This document shows positions 1 to 28,956 of a DNA stretch of 64,000 nucleotides, piece by piece. The position numbers were made by a program, and so were the translations under genes. Under the pieces are notes generated by a model, which did not search any database, was not told the origin of the DNA, and saw only the letters and a list, made by a program, of their open reading frames with translations. Position 1 is the first letter of the stretch. The number at the start of each line of letters is the position of its first letter. The stretch lies in the NCBI GenBank assembly GCA_022393335.1, contig JAJEKB010020958.1:124787-188786 (forward strand), in the 5' to 3' direction. This DNA comes from Macrotrachela quadricornifera (lineage: Eukaryota; Rotifera; Eurotatoria; Philodinida; Philodinidae).

Positions 1-284
1 AATAGTGACAAATATTCAATGAAATAAAAAAAAGAAAAAAAATATCCATTCGAACATTGACACTTTCAATCACAGAAAAACAAAATAAAACTGATCCATC
101 ATAATAATCAAGAAAAAAAAGAAATCATGATTTGATGTTTTATCCATATTCTTCTTTTATAATATTTAATTCTTAATAAATGATTTCTTCCATCAAATAC
201 TCTTTCACCGTTATTGATTTTTAACCTCTTGAGTTATTGTTTTTTTTTTCATTCAAACCATATTTATTTTTATATTGTTTTATT
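1..284. other. 3' flank of SMG1, no gene seen
   Basis: Very AT-rich sequence beyond the SMG1 stop codon. It presumably contains the 3' UTR and polyadenylation signal. AATAAA-like strings are present (for example near 175), but the composition is so AT-rich that no single one can be singled out. No open frame of note. Confidence 0.5.
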
Positions 285-15914
<15,630 letters not shown>

Positions 15915-16322
15915 GATATATTTAAAACATCTAAAGAAAAAATTTATTTTTAATTTTTAGTATATATGTATACTTTTATATTGCATAAGGTGAGATAATA
16001 CCTGATTTTCTTTCGTTCCCAGCTACTTAACTGTCTCATAATGATAACAACCAATGAAATATTATTAGTTAATCTCAATCATGATGTTCATTCTATTCGA
16101 TAGATAGCGCAGTGTATTGGTTAAAAATATGATTTTTATTTTTTGATATTTTTAGATCAAGAAAATTTAGATTTTAGATATTCAATTTTCATCGAAGTAT
16201 TTTATTTCAACAAAAAAATACATAACCAAAATAACACACATATGTCGGTTGATACGTACAAGCACATATATATTTTTTTTTCTATTTGTCAATCTAATTA
16301 CTTCAAAATATATTTTATAATC
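15915..16322. other. Intergenic spacer between SMG1 and the next gene
   Basis: 408 bp that must hold the SMG1 promoter and 5' UTR as well as the 3' UTR of the upstream gene. AT-rich. I see no further gene and no clear TATA box that stands out from background. Confidence 0.5.
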
Positions 16323-18263
16323 TTATAATTTTATTTGTAATAATCGTTCAATTTCAATTTGTTCATTTTTATTCATATCTAATAATTGTTTTATGTAAAA
16401 ATAACGAAAATTTTCATTTGATGATTCATTTGTAAATTTATTATTAATAATATCTAATATTTGTGACCATGTTTTTTGTTGATTTAATGTCCAATAAAAA
16501 CGAAATACATTATATTCAAGTAATTTTAATTGTTCAAATGTCGGTAAATTTTTATTATTTTCATCCGAAATAAGATTAACAAGTTCAGTTGCATATTCTA
16601 ATACATCAAATTTAGTTCGATCAATTTGTTTAAATTTATCTTTAAGTGTTAATGATGTTTTTGTATGTTTATAATCAGTTGATATATCTATTGTTTTTCG
16701 TTTAGATGGTCGAATCTTTAAAAAGATAAATTTAAGATAAATTTGTTTTTTTAAATTTATATTATACTTTTTTTGTTTCAAGAAAAGATTCAATAGCCCA
16801 ATCTATACATTGAGACCATTTTTGTGTTTCATTATTATTATTATTATTTAATGGATATCGTTCAAGCCATTTTTGTTTAATCCATAATAAATGAATTGGA
16901 CGTGCATAATAAATACATATTTCATTATCATTCCATTCTGATGATAAATCTTGTTTAGCTAAAAGAATTTGTTTAATATCATCTTGTGGTATAACAAGAT
17001 GAAAAAGTGAACAAATAAATTGTTTTTCAGTATTTTCATTAAGATGATCAATATTTAATCCACGATATTTTGTTACTGATGTATCTGTTGAATAATGTTT
17101 ATCACATTTTTCATATAAATAATATTGTTCATTATCATTAAATATTTTCTGACGTTCATTATATATAAGTTTAATAATAAGATCAAATAAAAGACGTTTA
17201 TGTCGAGGATATGGTAATTTTCCATTAATACCATTATAATTACAACAAACACGTTCTTCATGATTAAAAATTTTTGAATAAACTTTAAGTATAATTTCAT
17301 CAAGATTTTCAATTTGACGAATTTTACGAATAAGTGAAACAAGATTTGGTTGAAGTGGATCATGAAGAAGTGGATAATTAGGTAGAAGATGTTTTGGTGT
17401 TAATCGATTTTGAATTATATCTTCTAATGTAACTGATGATGATGATGAATAGTTTTTTTCAGATAGTAAAGTTTTTAAGTCCGTTCTATAGAAACAAAAA
17501 AATTCATATTTTGTGTTATAATAATTCTTTTAAATTTTATCGTTCTCACGTTTAGTACTACGTAACTACAAAGTTTCAGATGAGAACCTGTAGTAACACC
17601 GAGATATACTTTTTTTTCATTTTGTCTATATATCGGCTTAGATACGTGTTAAAATCTTGATGTTTTTAAAAAGATGCATCATGAAGAGCTCTACGAAAAT
17701 TATAATAACAATGTCCTATTAACTTATCTTAATGGTTTCTGCCATAACCAAAATAAAAGCTCAATATAGTAGTACCACTTCTTGCCGTATTGTATGTAAT
17801 AAAAAAGGGTTTAGAATATTATTTAAAAGAATTCGAGATATAAACACTTTGCCAGACTCGAAATACAAAAAAATTATTATATTTACTCTTCATTTTCATT
17901 TTTTACTGATATATCAGATAATGTTGATGTTGAAGGTAATTTTTCATTCTCTTTCGATGATTCTATAATTAATAATAGATATAACTAGTTTTTTAAATCT
18001 TTAACATACTTAAAAATATTGAAATATTTACTTTGAAAAAGATCATCTGTTGTTAAATTAAGTGTATTTGAAACATCAAAAATTAATTTATGTGCTTGTT
18101 CTATAAATTCTGTTGTTTGAGTTATTAATTCATCTCGATGAATACCAGTTAAAGATAATTCTTTATCATTATTTTTAACAAAAGCATTTATAAATAATTT
18201 AGCTGTTGTTTCAAATGTTGTTAATTTATCAAGAATAGTTTGACGATCATTTAAATTATTCAT
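16323..18263 (-). CDS. Unrecognised 472-residue helical protein, four exons
   Basis: I joined four exons whose phases agree: 18263-18032, 17962-17887, 17485-16768 and 16715-16323 (stop TAA). Introns have GT..AG ends; two are small (69 and 52 bp) and one is 401 bp (17486-17886). I chose the ATG at 18261-18263 (MNNLNDRQTILDKL); the upstream in-frame codon is TTG. The first 75 residues look like paired amphipathic helices, followed by a Ser/Glu/Asn linker (KSSKENEKLPSTSTLSDISV) and then a helical region of about 240 residues with LPYPRHKRLLFDLIIKLIYN and HLLWIKQKWLERYP. A polyasparagine run (NNNNNN) precedes ETQKWSQCIDWAIE. The C-terminal third is Lys-rich and helical. No signal peptide, no membrane segment and no catalytic motif. 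I do not recognise the family. The N-terminal part alone resembles a small Mediator-type helical subunit only in style, which is not evidence of identity. Same strand and similar spacing as its neighbours. Confidence 0.7.
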
Positions 18264-18707
18264 TTGTTTTCTCAAATTAATATGAATAACATTTATTTAT
18301 TAAAACAAAGAACTGATTTAAAAACAACAAGTGTCATCTTTATTTAATAATGATTGGTTAAAAAGAATTGAATAGAGGTTTTATCTACGAAACAAAACGA
18401 AAAAAACAAAAAGAAATGTGAGATATCATAATCACAGATATAATTTATAAGGTGTGAGTTATTAAATAATTTAATTATAAAAACAAAAAAGCAAAAAAAA
18501 AATATTTGTTTTGTTGTTAAAAATGTGATATCTTTTCGTTTTTAAACTAACTGAAAGACATTGTTCACAGAAGGAAAGTAAAATCAAATCACTGTTACGA
18601 AAAAAAAAATAAAATTAGTAACAAATAAATTAAAATTTAACAAATACGAAAAAAAAAATTTCACAATTTACTCTATTGAATTTAATCGAATTAGTCGTTT
18701 TATTAGA
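18264..18707. other. Intergenic spacer with A/T-rich runs
   Basis: 444 bp between the unrecognised gene and the convertase stop. It should contain the convertase 3' UTR and the promoter of the downstream gene. Several A-runs; nothing else recognised. Confidence 0.5.
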
Positions 18708-21700
18708 TTAATTTTCAATATTTTCTTCATCTAATATTTGTGTTGGCATAAGTTCAACACCTTCAGGATCTGCTGTTGGTACTGATTGATAAGGAAATGT
18801 AATAAAATTACGAATAACAATTATTATTAAACATATACATGTAAATATTATAACAAGAATTAATATAACTAAAACAATTGTTTGACGTGTATGATCTAAT
18901 TTTACAAATCTATCACGAATTTCATTTAATGGAGATTTTGACCACCAATTTATTGAATGAATTGATGGAGATGCAAGTGGATGAAGACATAAACCTTTTA
19001 AATAAAAATAAAACAAAAAATTTAAATAAAATTTTCTTTTTCTCACCATCCCATATTGATGGACATTGACAACAATCACCGGTAGTTATATTTGTTGTAC
19101 AACAAGGTAAACATTGATGTGTAGATATATCAAGTGACATTGGATACGAACATTGACGACAATATGAACCAGGATGTAAACATTCAAGACAATTGTCTGT
19201 ACATAATTTGCATGTCTTTAAATAAAGAATTTTTATATGAATAATCTCAAAATTATTTCTTATCAAACTCACTTTATCATCTTTACTATAAAAATTTCCA
19301 TTTGGACATAAACTTGAACATTTCTTTTGTACATTATTAAAGACAAAACCATCTACACATGATTTGCAATCATCTTCTGATGGTCCTTAAAAAAAAAGAA
19401 AAAAGAAATTTTTTTTTCTTTTCCTAAATATAAGAAAATCTATTTTTACCTGTACAACTACTACATATTGAACTACATGGAAGACATTGTTGATTATTTA
19501 AATAATAACCATCTGGGCATTTTTGAGTACATAGACCATTTAATAAAACTAATTTATTTTTACATGTCAAACAATTTGTTAAATTTGTACACGTTAAACA
19601 TGGATCTTGACATAATTCACACTTAGTACCCAATAAAAATGAACTATAAAAACAAAAAACATTCAAACTCTAAAATAATATTTTATTTACTCTGGTCGAC
19701 ATGTTGGAAGACAAACGTCATTTACTAATCTATATCCTTTTGATATATCACATCGTCGACATTGTTCAAAACTAGTACATTCTTGGCAACCATTTGCACA
19801 TGATAAACAAATATTTGTTTCAATATCATTTAATTTACTTTTACTTTTATATGTACCTAATGGACATTCATTAACACAATGTCCATCATCAAGAAGAACT
19901 TCTGTTATTGGATTACATGCAAGACAATCATTTATTTTTGGTCCTTTACATTGTGTACATGATGAATGACATGTACGTGTTTCACCTGTTTTACTATCAA
20001 TATAAAATGGTTGACCAGTATATTTTTCACAACGATGAGTATCAGAAAGATAAACATAACCTATTTTACATGATGTACATGATAATTCACTTGATGATGT
20101 ACAATTAAGGCATGTTTCATGACATGATATACATTGAGAAATATTTTTTAAAAGATAAAAACCTGGTGAACATGATGAAACACATGAATGATATTGAAGA
20201 TATGGATATCTGCTTGTTTTATCACATGATGTACATTGAAATGGCTGAGAACCACTACAAGTTAAACATCGCATATCACACCATCGACAACTAAATAAAT
20301 ATTAATTTATATTTAACAAAAAAAAAAAAGAAAATTCTTTTACTCATTTGTATTAAAATCATAATATTCAGTAGAATTACATTGTATTGCTGCTTTTACA
20401 CAATCTGTATCTTTAAGAGCATAACCATTTGGACATGATGTACATACATAAGAATTTGTTTCACATGATGCACAATCATTTTTACAACGTACACATTTTC
20501 GAAGATGATAATCTTATTAAACAAAATATGTATATATATCATGTTAGTTTATTTATTTTACCAGTATAATATTTAGAAGGACATGATTCAGCACACATCA
20601 TTGCATCATGTATAAGAAAATAACCAGATTTACAACTTATACAACTATTTTCACTTTTATTTCGACATGAACCACATTGTGAATGACATGGTAAACATAA
20701 TTTATCTGTTTCAGATGGATAAGTACCTTCAGGACATATACCTACACAACGACTAAACAAAAATTATAGAAATTTTTATTTTTATATTAAATACAATTAT
20801 GAATTATTAGTTATATTTATTACTTACAATTTTCCATCAGTTAATGGTTGTTTATAATGTCGACATTCTGTACAATTTGTATCCGTATTACCACATGGTT
20901 TATCAGGATTACATTCAATATGACACTAGAAAATGTAAATAATATATATAAGAATTCTAATAAGCTTTAAAAGCTATCCATACAATAAATATAAGAAAGA
21001 AGAATAGCTAAGCAATTTGCATATAATAAAAAAAAGAACACAATGGACAATAAGCTCTAATATCATCACATAACTTGCTAAACACTTATTATTATTATTA
21101 TTTACATTATGTTTATCAAGTATATATGTTCTATATAATAAATAAATAAAAATATTAATTTTTTCATTTTTACTTCTTTAAATCTTTGATATTATTTTCT
21201 AGATAAGAAGTATTAATATTTCTTTGTTAGTTTTTTTCGTTTAACTTAAACCTTAATTAAAAAGTAACTATTCACTTTATTATTAGTAGAAAAACAGAAA
21301 CAATAAATAAAAAAACGAATATTTTAGCATAGATATTTGACATGATAAAAACTAAAAAAATAATTTATATTCTACAAGACTAAAATATAAAACTATCTAT
21401 TCTATTTTTAAAAAAAAAGAAGGCATAAGAATAGCAACCTTATGTATAAAAATATTCAAGAAAATGAGATTAAAATTTTATCATTTTTATGTCAGAAAAT
21501 AAATTACTATTATATTATTTAAAATAAATAAAAATAATAAACAAAAAGAATGTTCAGAAAAAATACAAGAATTTGCAGATATTAAAATTAATGATGGATA
21601 AATACTTACATCAGATCGATTAGTTTGAGATATTTTCTGTGGTGATATGGGATAATCATGTGTACCATATACAACAAGTCGCCAAGATGTTAAAACAGCT

Positions 21701-24119
21701 GAAAAAATAATATTTTATTCTTTAATATTATCCTTTTAATTTATTCAAATTTTTTTACCTGATCCTCCACCTGTATTAAATATTTGTAATTTCCATTGTC
21801 CATGAGGTTTCTCACCCCATAATTGTACCGTTAAAAAAGGCCAATTAGAAAATCCTTCATTACTTTGATCTCTAGCTCGTTTCTAAATTAAATATATTAA
21901 TAATAAACTATTTTAAAAAAAAATTATTCATTTTTACTGGTAAAAGTTGTGTTTTTGTATTTGATGGTGAATAAAGATAAATTTCAATTTCTCCTCGTTT
22001 TGTAGTCGTTAAACTTATAAATACTTGTACTTGTTCAATATAATTTACTTCATGTTTTATATCTATATCATTTTTACATTCCGTTAAATTAAGTAAAAAT
22101 ATTTCATTTGAAATTGATCCTATATTCTTTTGTGAATTAGTAACTGGAGATTCACATGTTGACATAGCTGGAACATTTGTCCAACCACTTGCATACCATG
22201 TCATCAGACCAGCATCCATAAGACCAAAACCATATCTACTACTTACTAAAAAGAAAATAAATATAAATAAATAAAAGAAAAGAAAAGAACAAAATTTAAA
22301 CCATTAAATCCAGCTGCATTTCGAATAATTTCTGTATTGGATGGAATTGCATATGGACGAGAACTAAGAACAGTTAAATACATAATATCACGCCATGTTA
22401 AATTAGGACTAAATTTAAAAAAAAAAGAAAAGAAAAAGAATTTAAAATAATTCATATAAAAACCAATACTTTGCTTCAAGTGCAAGAGCATATATAGCTG
22501 CAGCTAATGGTGCTGCTGCCGATGTTCCTGTATGACTTTTTGTACAACCATGATGTAAATCTGTAGTAATCTTTACAAAAAAAAATACAATATAAACAAA
22601 AAAGACAATCATTTTAAATATAAATAATTTACAATTTCATGATCAAAATTGCCTCCTTGACCACTACTATAAGCTGTAGCAAGAGTGCCTGCACATTCTT
22701 CAAGATACCATGGTTTATTTCCACTTTCTGACACAGAACTAATCGCAATCTAACAAATAAAAATTAGAAAGATAAATACATCAATATTATTAATCATACT
22801 GTATAAATAGAATTTATATAACCATCACAAGCACATGAATCTGATGATCGACCACCATTACCACTTGCCCAAACAAATATCGAACCTTTTCCACCTCGAC
22901 CCTATATTTTAATAAAAGAATCATATACATATAATATTTACTTATTTATTTACATGTAAAGCACCATCTTCAAATGCTTTGATAGCTAATATACCAGGTC
23001 CATCAACAACAAGACCATTATCATCTGGTCCCCTAAATATACATCATAATCATTTTTATTTAATAGTATCATATTTTTTTTTAGAAAATATTTTACCAAC
23101 TAGCCGAATAAATTTCAATATGATCTGGACGATGACTGAGTGATCGTGCTTCAACACTATCTGTAACTTCTCCATCTAACATTCGAACACCTCCTACTCT
23201 AGCATGATAAGCAATTCCAACTCCACATATTTGATTATTTGCTTTTGCTGATACTTCACCAGCACATCGAGTTCCATGTCTAAAAAAAAATAAACATTTT
23301 TTTTTTCCTAATAGAATTTATTTTCTTACTTATTTTCATTCGTTTGTTCATATCGTGGTGATGGATCATCATCATTACCATTAATATCTGTACTAGCTTC
23401 TTTATCCTATATTAAAAAACTAAATTTTTTTTCAAAAATATAATAAATAAACAAACATAATTTTCTTGTAAATCAGGATGATCAAATTCTAAACCATCAT
23501 CAAGAAAGGTTACAACACGTCCTCGACCTGTGTAACCCATTTGCCAAGCACCAGTGACATTTAAATCAGGTAAAGTAGGCAATTGTAAATGTCGCATCTA
23601 AATAACAAAATATAATTAAATAAGATTAAAAAAAAGCCAATTATTCTTACCATATACCACATATTATTCCATTCAGGATCATTAAAAACAAATTCACGTT
23701 TTCTACGTATTTTTACTACTTGTTTCGCAGCCCATTCGACCTAATTAAAATAATATTAATAGAAAACTAAATCGTATTTATTTTGGATTTAATATACATC
23801 TTTATGATTAAGAAGATCTTCAGTTGGATCAATGTCTTGTTCTATAGTTCGTCGATGTCGTATATGATTAATTGATAATAAATCTTCTTCTAATTCACAA
23901 AAACCATGAAAAATCTAAAGAAATATAATTTTTTTTTATTTTTTTATTTAATATTAAATAACAAACTTGTCGAACATAACGATATCCATGTTGTTGAGCA
24001 ATTTTATCACCAAGTATTTTACAATCACCTTTAATACGAATCACAATCGATATGGAACAGTTCGTTATTTCAAATAATGAGAAAAACAAAATAACGAGAA
24101 AACTAATGGAAGACTTCAT
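18708..24119 (-). CDS. Furin/PC5-like proprotein convertase with Cys-rich repeats and a membrane anchor
   Basis: A Ca-dependent subtilisin-type protease that cleaves secretory precursors after multibasic sites. Starts at the ATG 24117-24119 with a hydrophobic signal peptide ([17 protein letters not shown]). The prodomain ends in KIRRKR followed by [13 protein letters not shown] (about 23690), the expected autocleavage point. Catalytic Asp in [14 protein letters not shown] (about 23490), His in [12 protein letters not shown] (about 23260), oxyanion Asn in [12 protein letters not shown] (about 22860) and Ser in [13 protein letters not shown] (about 22520) are all present. A P domain follows; the usual RGD-type motif reads KRGEIEIYL here. 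Then comes a long run of furin-type Cys-rich repeats (about 19.1-20.9 kb), a transmembrane segment ([19 protein letters not shown], about 18840) and a short tail with a possible YQSV sorting signal and an acidic end DEENIEN. The Cys-rich array plus membrane anchor resembles PCSK5 long form or insect Furin-2 rather than furin-1. Many introns of about 50 bp. Apparently intact. Confidence 0.92.
19080..20935 (-). other. Furin-type Cys-rich repeat array of the convertase
   Basis: Successive exons encode repeated CxxC..C units, for example [20 protein letters not shown] and [20 protein letters not shown] in the exon at 19687-20274. Such arrays in PC5-type convertases bind the cell surface or matrix. 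Cysteine spacing is regular across the array, which argues that the frame is intact. Confidence 0.85.
20936..21609 (-). other. 674-bp intron of the convertase gene
   Basis: Lies between the P-domain side and the Cys-rich array (donor GTAAGTATT, acceptor TTTCTAG). Extremely A/T-rich, with no open frame and no clear repeat structure. Confidence 0.6.
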
Positions 24120-25057
24120 TATGTAGTAGAAAAATAAAGTTTAGATAAATAATAATTTTAATTATACCATTCTTATCGATTGGAGATTTATTTAAATCTA
24201 AAATAAAAAATAATGAATTATTTTATTATTACTGTATTCTATTTTTAATTAAATCAATCATCAAGATTTTGTAATATATATTAGGAAGAAAAAGAATAAG
24301 AAAAACAACATATATGTACAGCTTCAAATACAAATTCAATCAAGCGAGTATTGTTTTAAAATGTAAGAAAAAGAAAAGAAACCTTCAATTATACTTTATA
24401 CTTTAATCTGGATTAAAATTAAGCTTTTTCTCCTTTACTAGGACATTGATATCGATTGAAAATGCACGAAATAAAATAGATAAATTGAAGGATATAAATA
24501 AATACTTAAATTAAACATCAATCGAACGTGTCATAATAAAATATGTTAACCAATCGTTCTGGTTTGTGAGTTTCATTACTCATCTTCTAACTTTCAATGT
24601 TACGTTACTCAGATATTAACAACCAATCCATGAATTTATTGATGAATTTCATACTAATATTTTTTTTTGAAGTTTTAAATTTTAATGAAATGAATTCTTA
24701 GAAAAATATTAAAAATTTGATAATACTACGCCATCTATCATGTTGATTTTGAAATAAAGTTGAATATATACGCTTAAATTTAAATTTTTTAAGATTGTTG
24801 ATTTCATTCAAACAGAAACCAAATGAATGAACTTAACTGTACATTAATTAATTTTAGAGGTCACATTTTATCAATAAATATATTCTCATTGTCAACTATT
24901 TTGTTGTCGATTTAAGAGCGCCAAATATTAATTAAAATATTCGTTGCTAACATACTAATGAATACAGTGGAAGATGATTATCAAATTTTAGATTATCGAT
25001 TTCTACAAGAATTTGCGTAATGTTGCAACAGATTGTTGAGAAATCTCTAGAGACTTC
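24120..25057. other. Upstream region of the convertase, gene boundary
   Basis: About 940 bp of AT-rich sequence that should contain the promoter and 5' UTR of the convertase. No other gene seen. It ends at the TTAA target of the large element that follows, which marks the change from compact gene block to repeat block. Confidence 0.5.
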
Positions 25058-25939
25058 TTAACCCTTTATACCCTGTTGGGTCATTTTTGACCCACACATA
25101 GAAACTACATTTTTGAAGTAAGAAAACATTAAATCAAAACGCTTCTTAAATATGATGTAGAGCCCGCAAAAAGCGATAAATTTGAAAAAATTTATAATTT
25201 TTTTAATCAACTCTTAACTAAGGTATTTCAGTTTAAAAGCGAAGATTTTTGGGAGAAATAGAAAAATTCAACTTCTTTTTCTTTTTAGTTTTTTTAGATG
25301 CATGGACAGGTAATTTTTGTGTTTAGGTGAATATTATCTATTAATGAAGGCATTACCTATTTATACAAACGCATGAAAAAAACTATTGATTCACAACTTG
25401 AGAACACCATTCTTTACAATATCATGGGTCAAAAATGACCCATTCGTAGTCAACGACATCAAAAGTTGATTTTAAGAGTCATTTTGTTTATGATACAAAC
25501 TATGAATTAGCAAGATATTTATAGTCAAAACCTTCATAGAACTATTAATCAATCAAAAGAATCCGATATATTGTCGTTTCTGAGTCACTTTCATCGATAA
25601 AAGTAGCAATAATCCGTAGTTTTTCTTATAGTCTTCCTTGTAGACCAGACAAAAGCGAAAAGGGCTGGACAATTTTGGTGCACAATCAAGAGCATCGATC
25701 CCACGTAACGAAAAGAAAATGAGCACTAACAATTCCGATCTGATTCTTGAAATAAAAACCTTATAACAGCTCAATTACAGTCATCTTTATAGGTATTTAA
25801 CCATATATTGTCCCATAACGGCTCATTTTTCAAAAATTAATTCAGGATAGATATGTATCCAGCTCTATACAGATACAATAAATAAAAAGTGAGGGCTGGA
25901 CGACATCCCCAAAAGTCGTGAAATTGTTCCATTTTCAGC

Positions 25940-27945
25940 AGAAATGCTTTACCCACACAAAGTCAAGAAGAAATGCTTCATTAAAACAATTCCAGAAATT
26001 ATTGGTATTGTCTTTCACCCAAACGAGGATTTCAAGCAGAATCCCATAGTGGCTAAGAGCAGTAATAAAAATTCTAGTAGAATTCGAACATCCATATCTG
26101 TCTTGACAAGCAGAAAATTGAAAGACGTACTTAGATATTCATCATTTTACTTTTTCATGCTAAGGAGACTTTCAAGCAGAAATCGATTTTTATTAGCAGA
26201 AACGAAAACAATTCTAGGAGAAATGGAAAAACCATTTCTCTCCTCACAAGCCGAAGTCCAAAAGACATAGTGAGATATTCATCATTTTACTTTTTCACAC
26301 TAAGGGGGCTTTCAAGCAGAAATGAATTTTTATCAGCAGAAACGAAAACAATTTCAGTAGGAATTGAAGAACCATTTCTCCCCTCACAAGTAGAAGTCCA
26401 AAAGACATAGTGAGATATTCATCATTTTACTTTTTCATCCTAGGCGAAGTTTGTAGTAGAAATCGATTTTTATCAGCAGAAACGAAAACAATTTCAGTAG
26501 AAATCGAAGAACCATTTCTCCTCTCAGAAGTAGAAGTCCAAATGACATAGTGAGATATTCATCATTTTACTTTCTCATCCTAGGGGAAGTTTGTAGTAGA
26601 AACGGATTTTTATTAGCAGAAACGAAAATAATTCTAGGAGAAATGGAAAAACCATGTCTCCCCTAACAAGCAGAAATCCAACAGACATAGTGAGATATTC
26701 ATCATTTCACTTTTTCACACTAAGGGGCTTTCAAGCAGCAATGAATTTTTATCAACAGAAACGAAAACTATTCTAGGAGAAATGGAAAAACCATTTCTCC
26801 CCTAACAAGCAGAAGTGCAAAAGACATAGTGAGATATTCATCAACTTACTTTTTCATGCTATGGAGACTTTCAAGCAGGAATGGATTTTTATTAGCAGAA
26901 ACAAAAACAATTTCAGTAGAAATCGAAGAACCATTTCTCCTCTCAGAAGTAGAAGTCCAAATGACATAGTGAGATATTCATCATTTTACTTTCTCATCCT
27001 AGGGGAAGTTTGTAGTAGAAATGGATTTTTATTAGCAGAAACGAAAACTATTCTAGGAGAAATGGAAAAACCATGTCTCCCCTAACAAGCGGAAGTCCAA
27101 CAGACATAGTGAGATATTCATCATGTCACTTTTTCACACTAAGGGGGCTTTCAAGCAGAAATGAATTTTTATCAGCAGAAAGGAAAACAATTTCAGTAGA
27201 AATCGAAGAACCATTTCTCTCCTCACAAGCAGAAGTCCAAAAGACATAGTGGGATATTCATCATTTTACTTTTTCATGCTAAGGAGACTTTCAAGCAGAA
27301 ATGAATTTTTATTAGCAGAAACGAAAACAATTTCAGTAGAAATCGAAGAACCATTTCTCCCCTCACAAGTAGAAGTCCAAAAGACATAGTGAGATATTCA
27401 TCATTTTACTTTTTCATCCTAGGCGAAGTTTATAGTAGAAATCGATTTTTATCAGCAGAAACGAAAACAATTCTAGGAGAAATATAACAACCATTTCTTC
27501 TCTCATAAGTAGAAATCCGAAAGACATAGAGAGATATTCATCATTTTACTTTTTCACACTCACGGGGCTTTCAAGCAGAAATGAATTTTTATCAGCAGAA
27601 AGGAAAACAATTTCAGTAGAAATCGAAGAACCATTTCTCTCCTCACAAGCAGAAGTCCAAAAGACATAGTGAGATATTCATGATTTTACTTTTTCATGCT
27701 ATGGAGACTTTCAAACAGGAGTGGATTTTTATCAGCAGAAACGAAAACAATTTCAGTAGAAGTCGAAAAACGATTTCTCCCCGAGCAAACAGAAGTCCAA
27801 AAGACATAGTAAGATATTCATCATTTTACTTTTTCATCCTAGGGGAAGACTGTAGTAGAAATCGATTTTTATTAACAGAAACGAAAACAATTCTAGGAGA
27901 AATATAACAACCATTTCTTCTCTCATACGTAGAAGTGCAAATGAC
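25940..27945. repeat. 140-bp satellite, about 13-14 copies, inside the piggyBac-like element
   Basis: The string gatattcatcattttactt recurs at about 26131, 26272, 26412, 26552, 26692, 26832, 26970, 27110, 27250, 27390, 27531, 27671 and 27811, a period of 139-141 bp. Each unit contains sub-repeats starting agcagaaa or agtagaaa, roughly every 20-50 bp. The period is not a multiple of three, so the scattered 60-100 residue frames here are by-products, not genes. Copies differ by about 5-15% by eye. Confidence 0.9.
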
Positions 27946-28019
27946 ATAGTTTCTTATTGAACCATTTCATTTCAAAAGGAAGACTATTTGTTCTGCAATT
28001 TCAGTACAAGACCAATATC

Positions 28020-28330
28020 AAATCATAGATTATATATATGTATATTTTTCTGTTTTTATTCTTCGTTTTTCTGATTGAAGTATTTCGTGTTACGAGAAAA
28101 ACCATTTCATCCTGAAAAAAAATCCATTTCACCCTAAAAAAAAAACCATTTCTCCTTGAATTTTGAGTATATGTATAGTGTGAAATGATAGAATATATAT
28201 GTATTCTCCTATTTCCATTCTTTGGTTTTCTGATTGAACCGTTTCGCCTTAAAAGAAAAACCATTTCTCTTGAAATTTCAGTATATCTGCAATTTTAAGT
28301 AATATGTTATATATGTTTTTTTTCTGTTCT
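28020..28330. repeat. Two degenerate direct repeats of about 150-170 bp
   Basis: Both halves carry the order tatatatgta, then ttcttyggttttctgattgaa, then a gtttcg..ttacgagaaaaaccatttc-like end. They share the accatttct words with the adjacent 140-bp satellite, so they are probably its diverged edge. Confidence 0.5.
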
Positions 28331-28496
28331 TCTGTTTTCCTTTAATGTGTCTACATATTTATGTATTTTCCATTTCTACTGTATCTATACAATTTTATGA
28401 GGGTGAACCATTTCTGCTGAAAATGGAACAATTTCTCGATTCATTGGTTCAAGTGTCCACTATTGTAAAAAGTTGCGAGAAATAATGGAAGATTAG

Positions 28497-28763
28497 CCCT
28501 TTCATTACTGAAATTTCCTTTCGTTCTTTACGAAGTCGAAAAAATTCAAATTTCGCTCTCTCTTGCGTTCTGCTCTCGATGATCAGCTGAACACGAGTTA
28601 TATATTCGTTCATTCAGTGCGAAAAATAGATTTTTGTAAGAAGAATACACTATATCATGTGAACACACAGATGATGTGCATCATGGAAGAAGATATCAGA
28701 ACGCAAAAAATTTTCTTTGCGTTCTTCATGTCATCTACGAGATGACATGCCGTAATGAAAGGG
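28497..28763. mobile_element. Small piggyBac-like MITE nested in the larger element
   Basis: 267 bp with perfect 12-bp ends CCCTTTCATTAC, flanked by TTAG (28493-28496) and TTAA (28764-28767). It shares the CCCTTT start with the outer element but differs after that, so it is a related but separate family. No coding sequence. Confidence 0.7.
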
Positions 28764-28956
28764 TTAAATCAATAAAAGAATCCAATTTTTATGTCCTTGA
28801 CTACGAATGGGCCATTTTTGATCCATTCCGCATAGCTACAGTGAAACGACTTAGTTCAAAACTAACTATACCAATGTTATATTGACCACTTATATAGTCT
28901 ATTTCTATGCCTGACCCAACACCAGCTCTGTTGGATCTATGTCAGGGTATAAAGGG

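Larger units (their letters stand above)
25062..28956. mobile_element. 3.9-kb non-autonomous piggyBac-like element
   Basis: Perfect 14-bp terminal inverted repeats CCCTTTATACCCTG are flanked by TTAA on the left (25058-25061) and TTAT on the right (28957-28960). A TTAA target and CCC-starting ends are the signature of piggyBac-type elements. Subterminal palindromes of the GGGTCATTTTTGACCC type occur near 25079 and again near 25430, with related inverted text at 28790-28830 (gactacgaatgggccattt). No transposase frame is visible. The interior is mostly a 140-bp satellite, and the right part holds a second, smaller element of the same type. Confidence 0.75.

Noticed and set aside
25944..27907. 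Frames of 60-108 codons in the 140-bp repeat array
   Set aside because: The unit length is not a multiple of three, so the frames are read through shifted copies of the same satellite.
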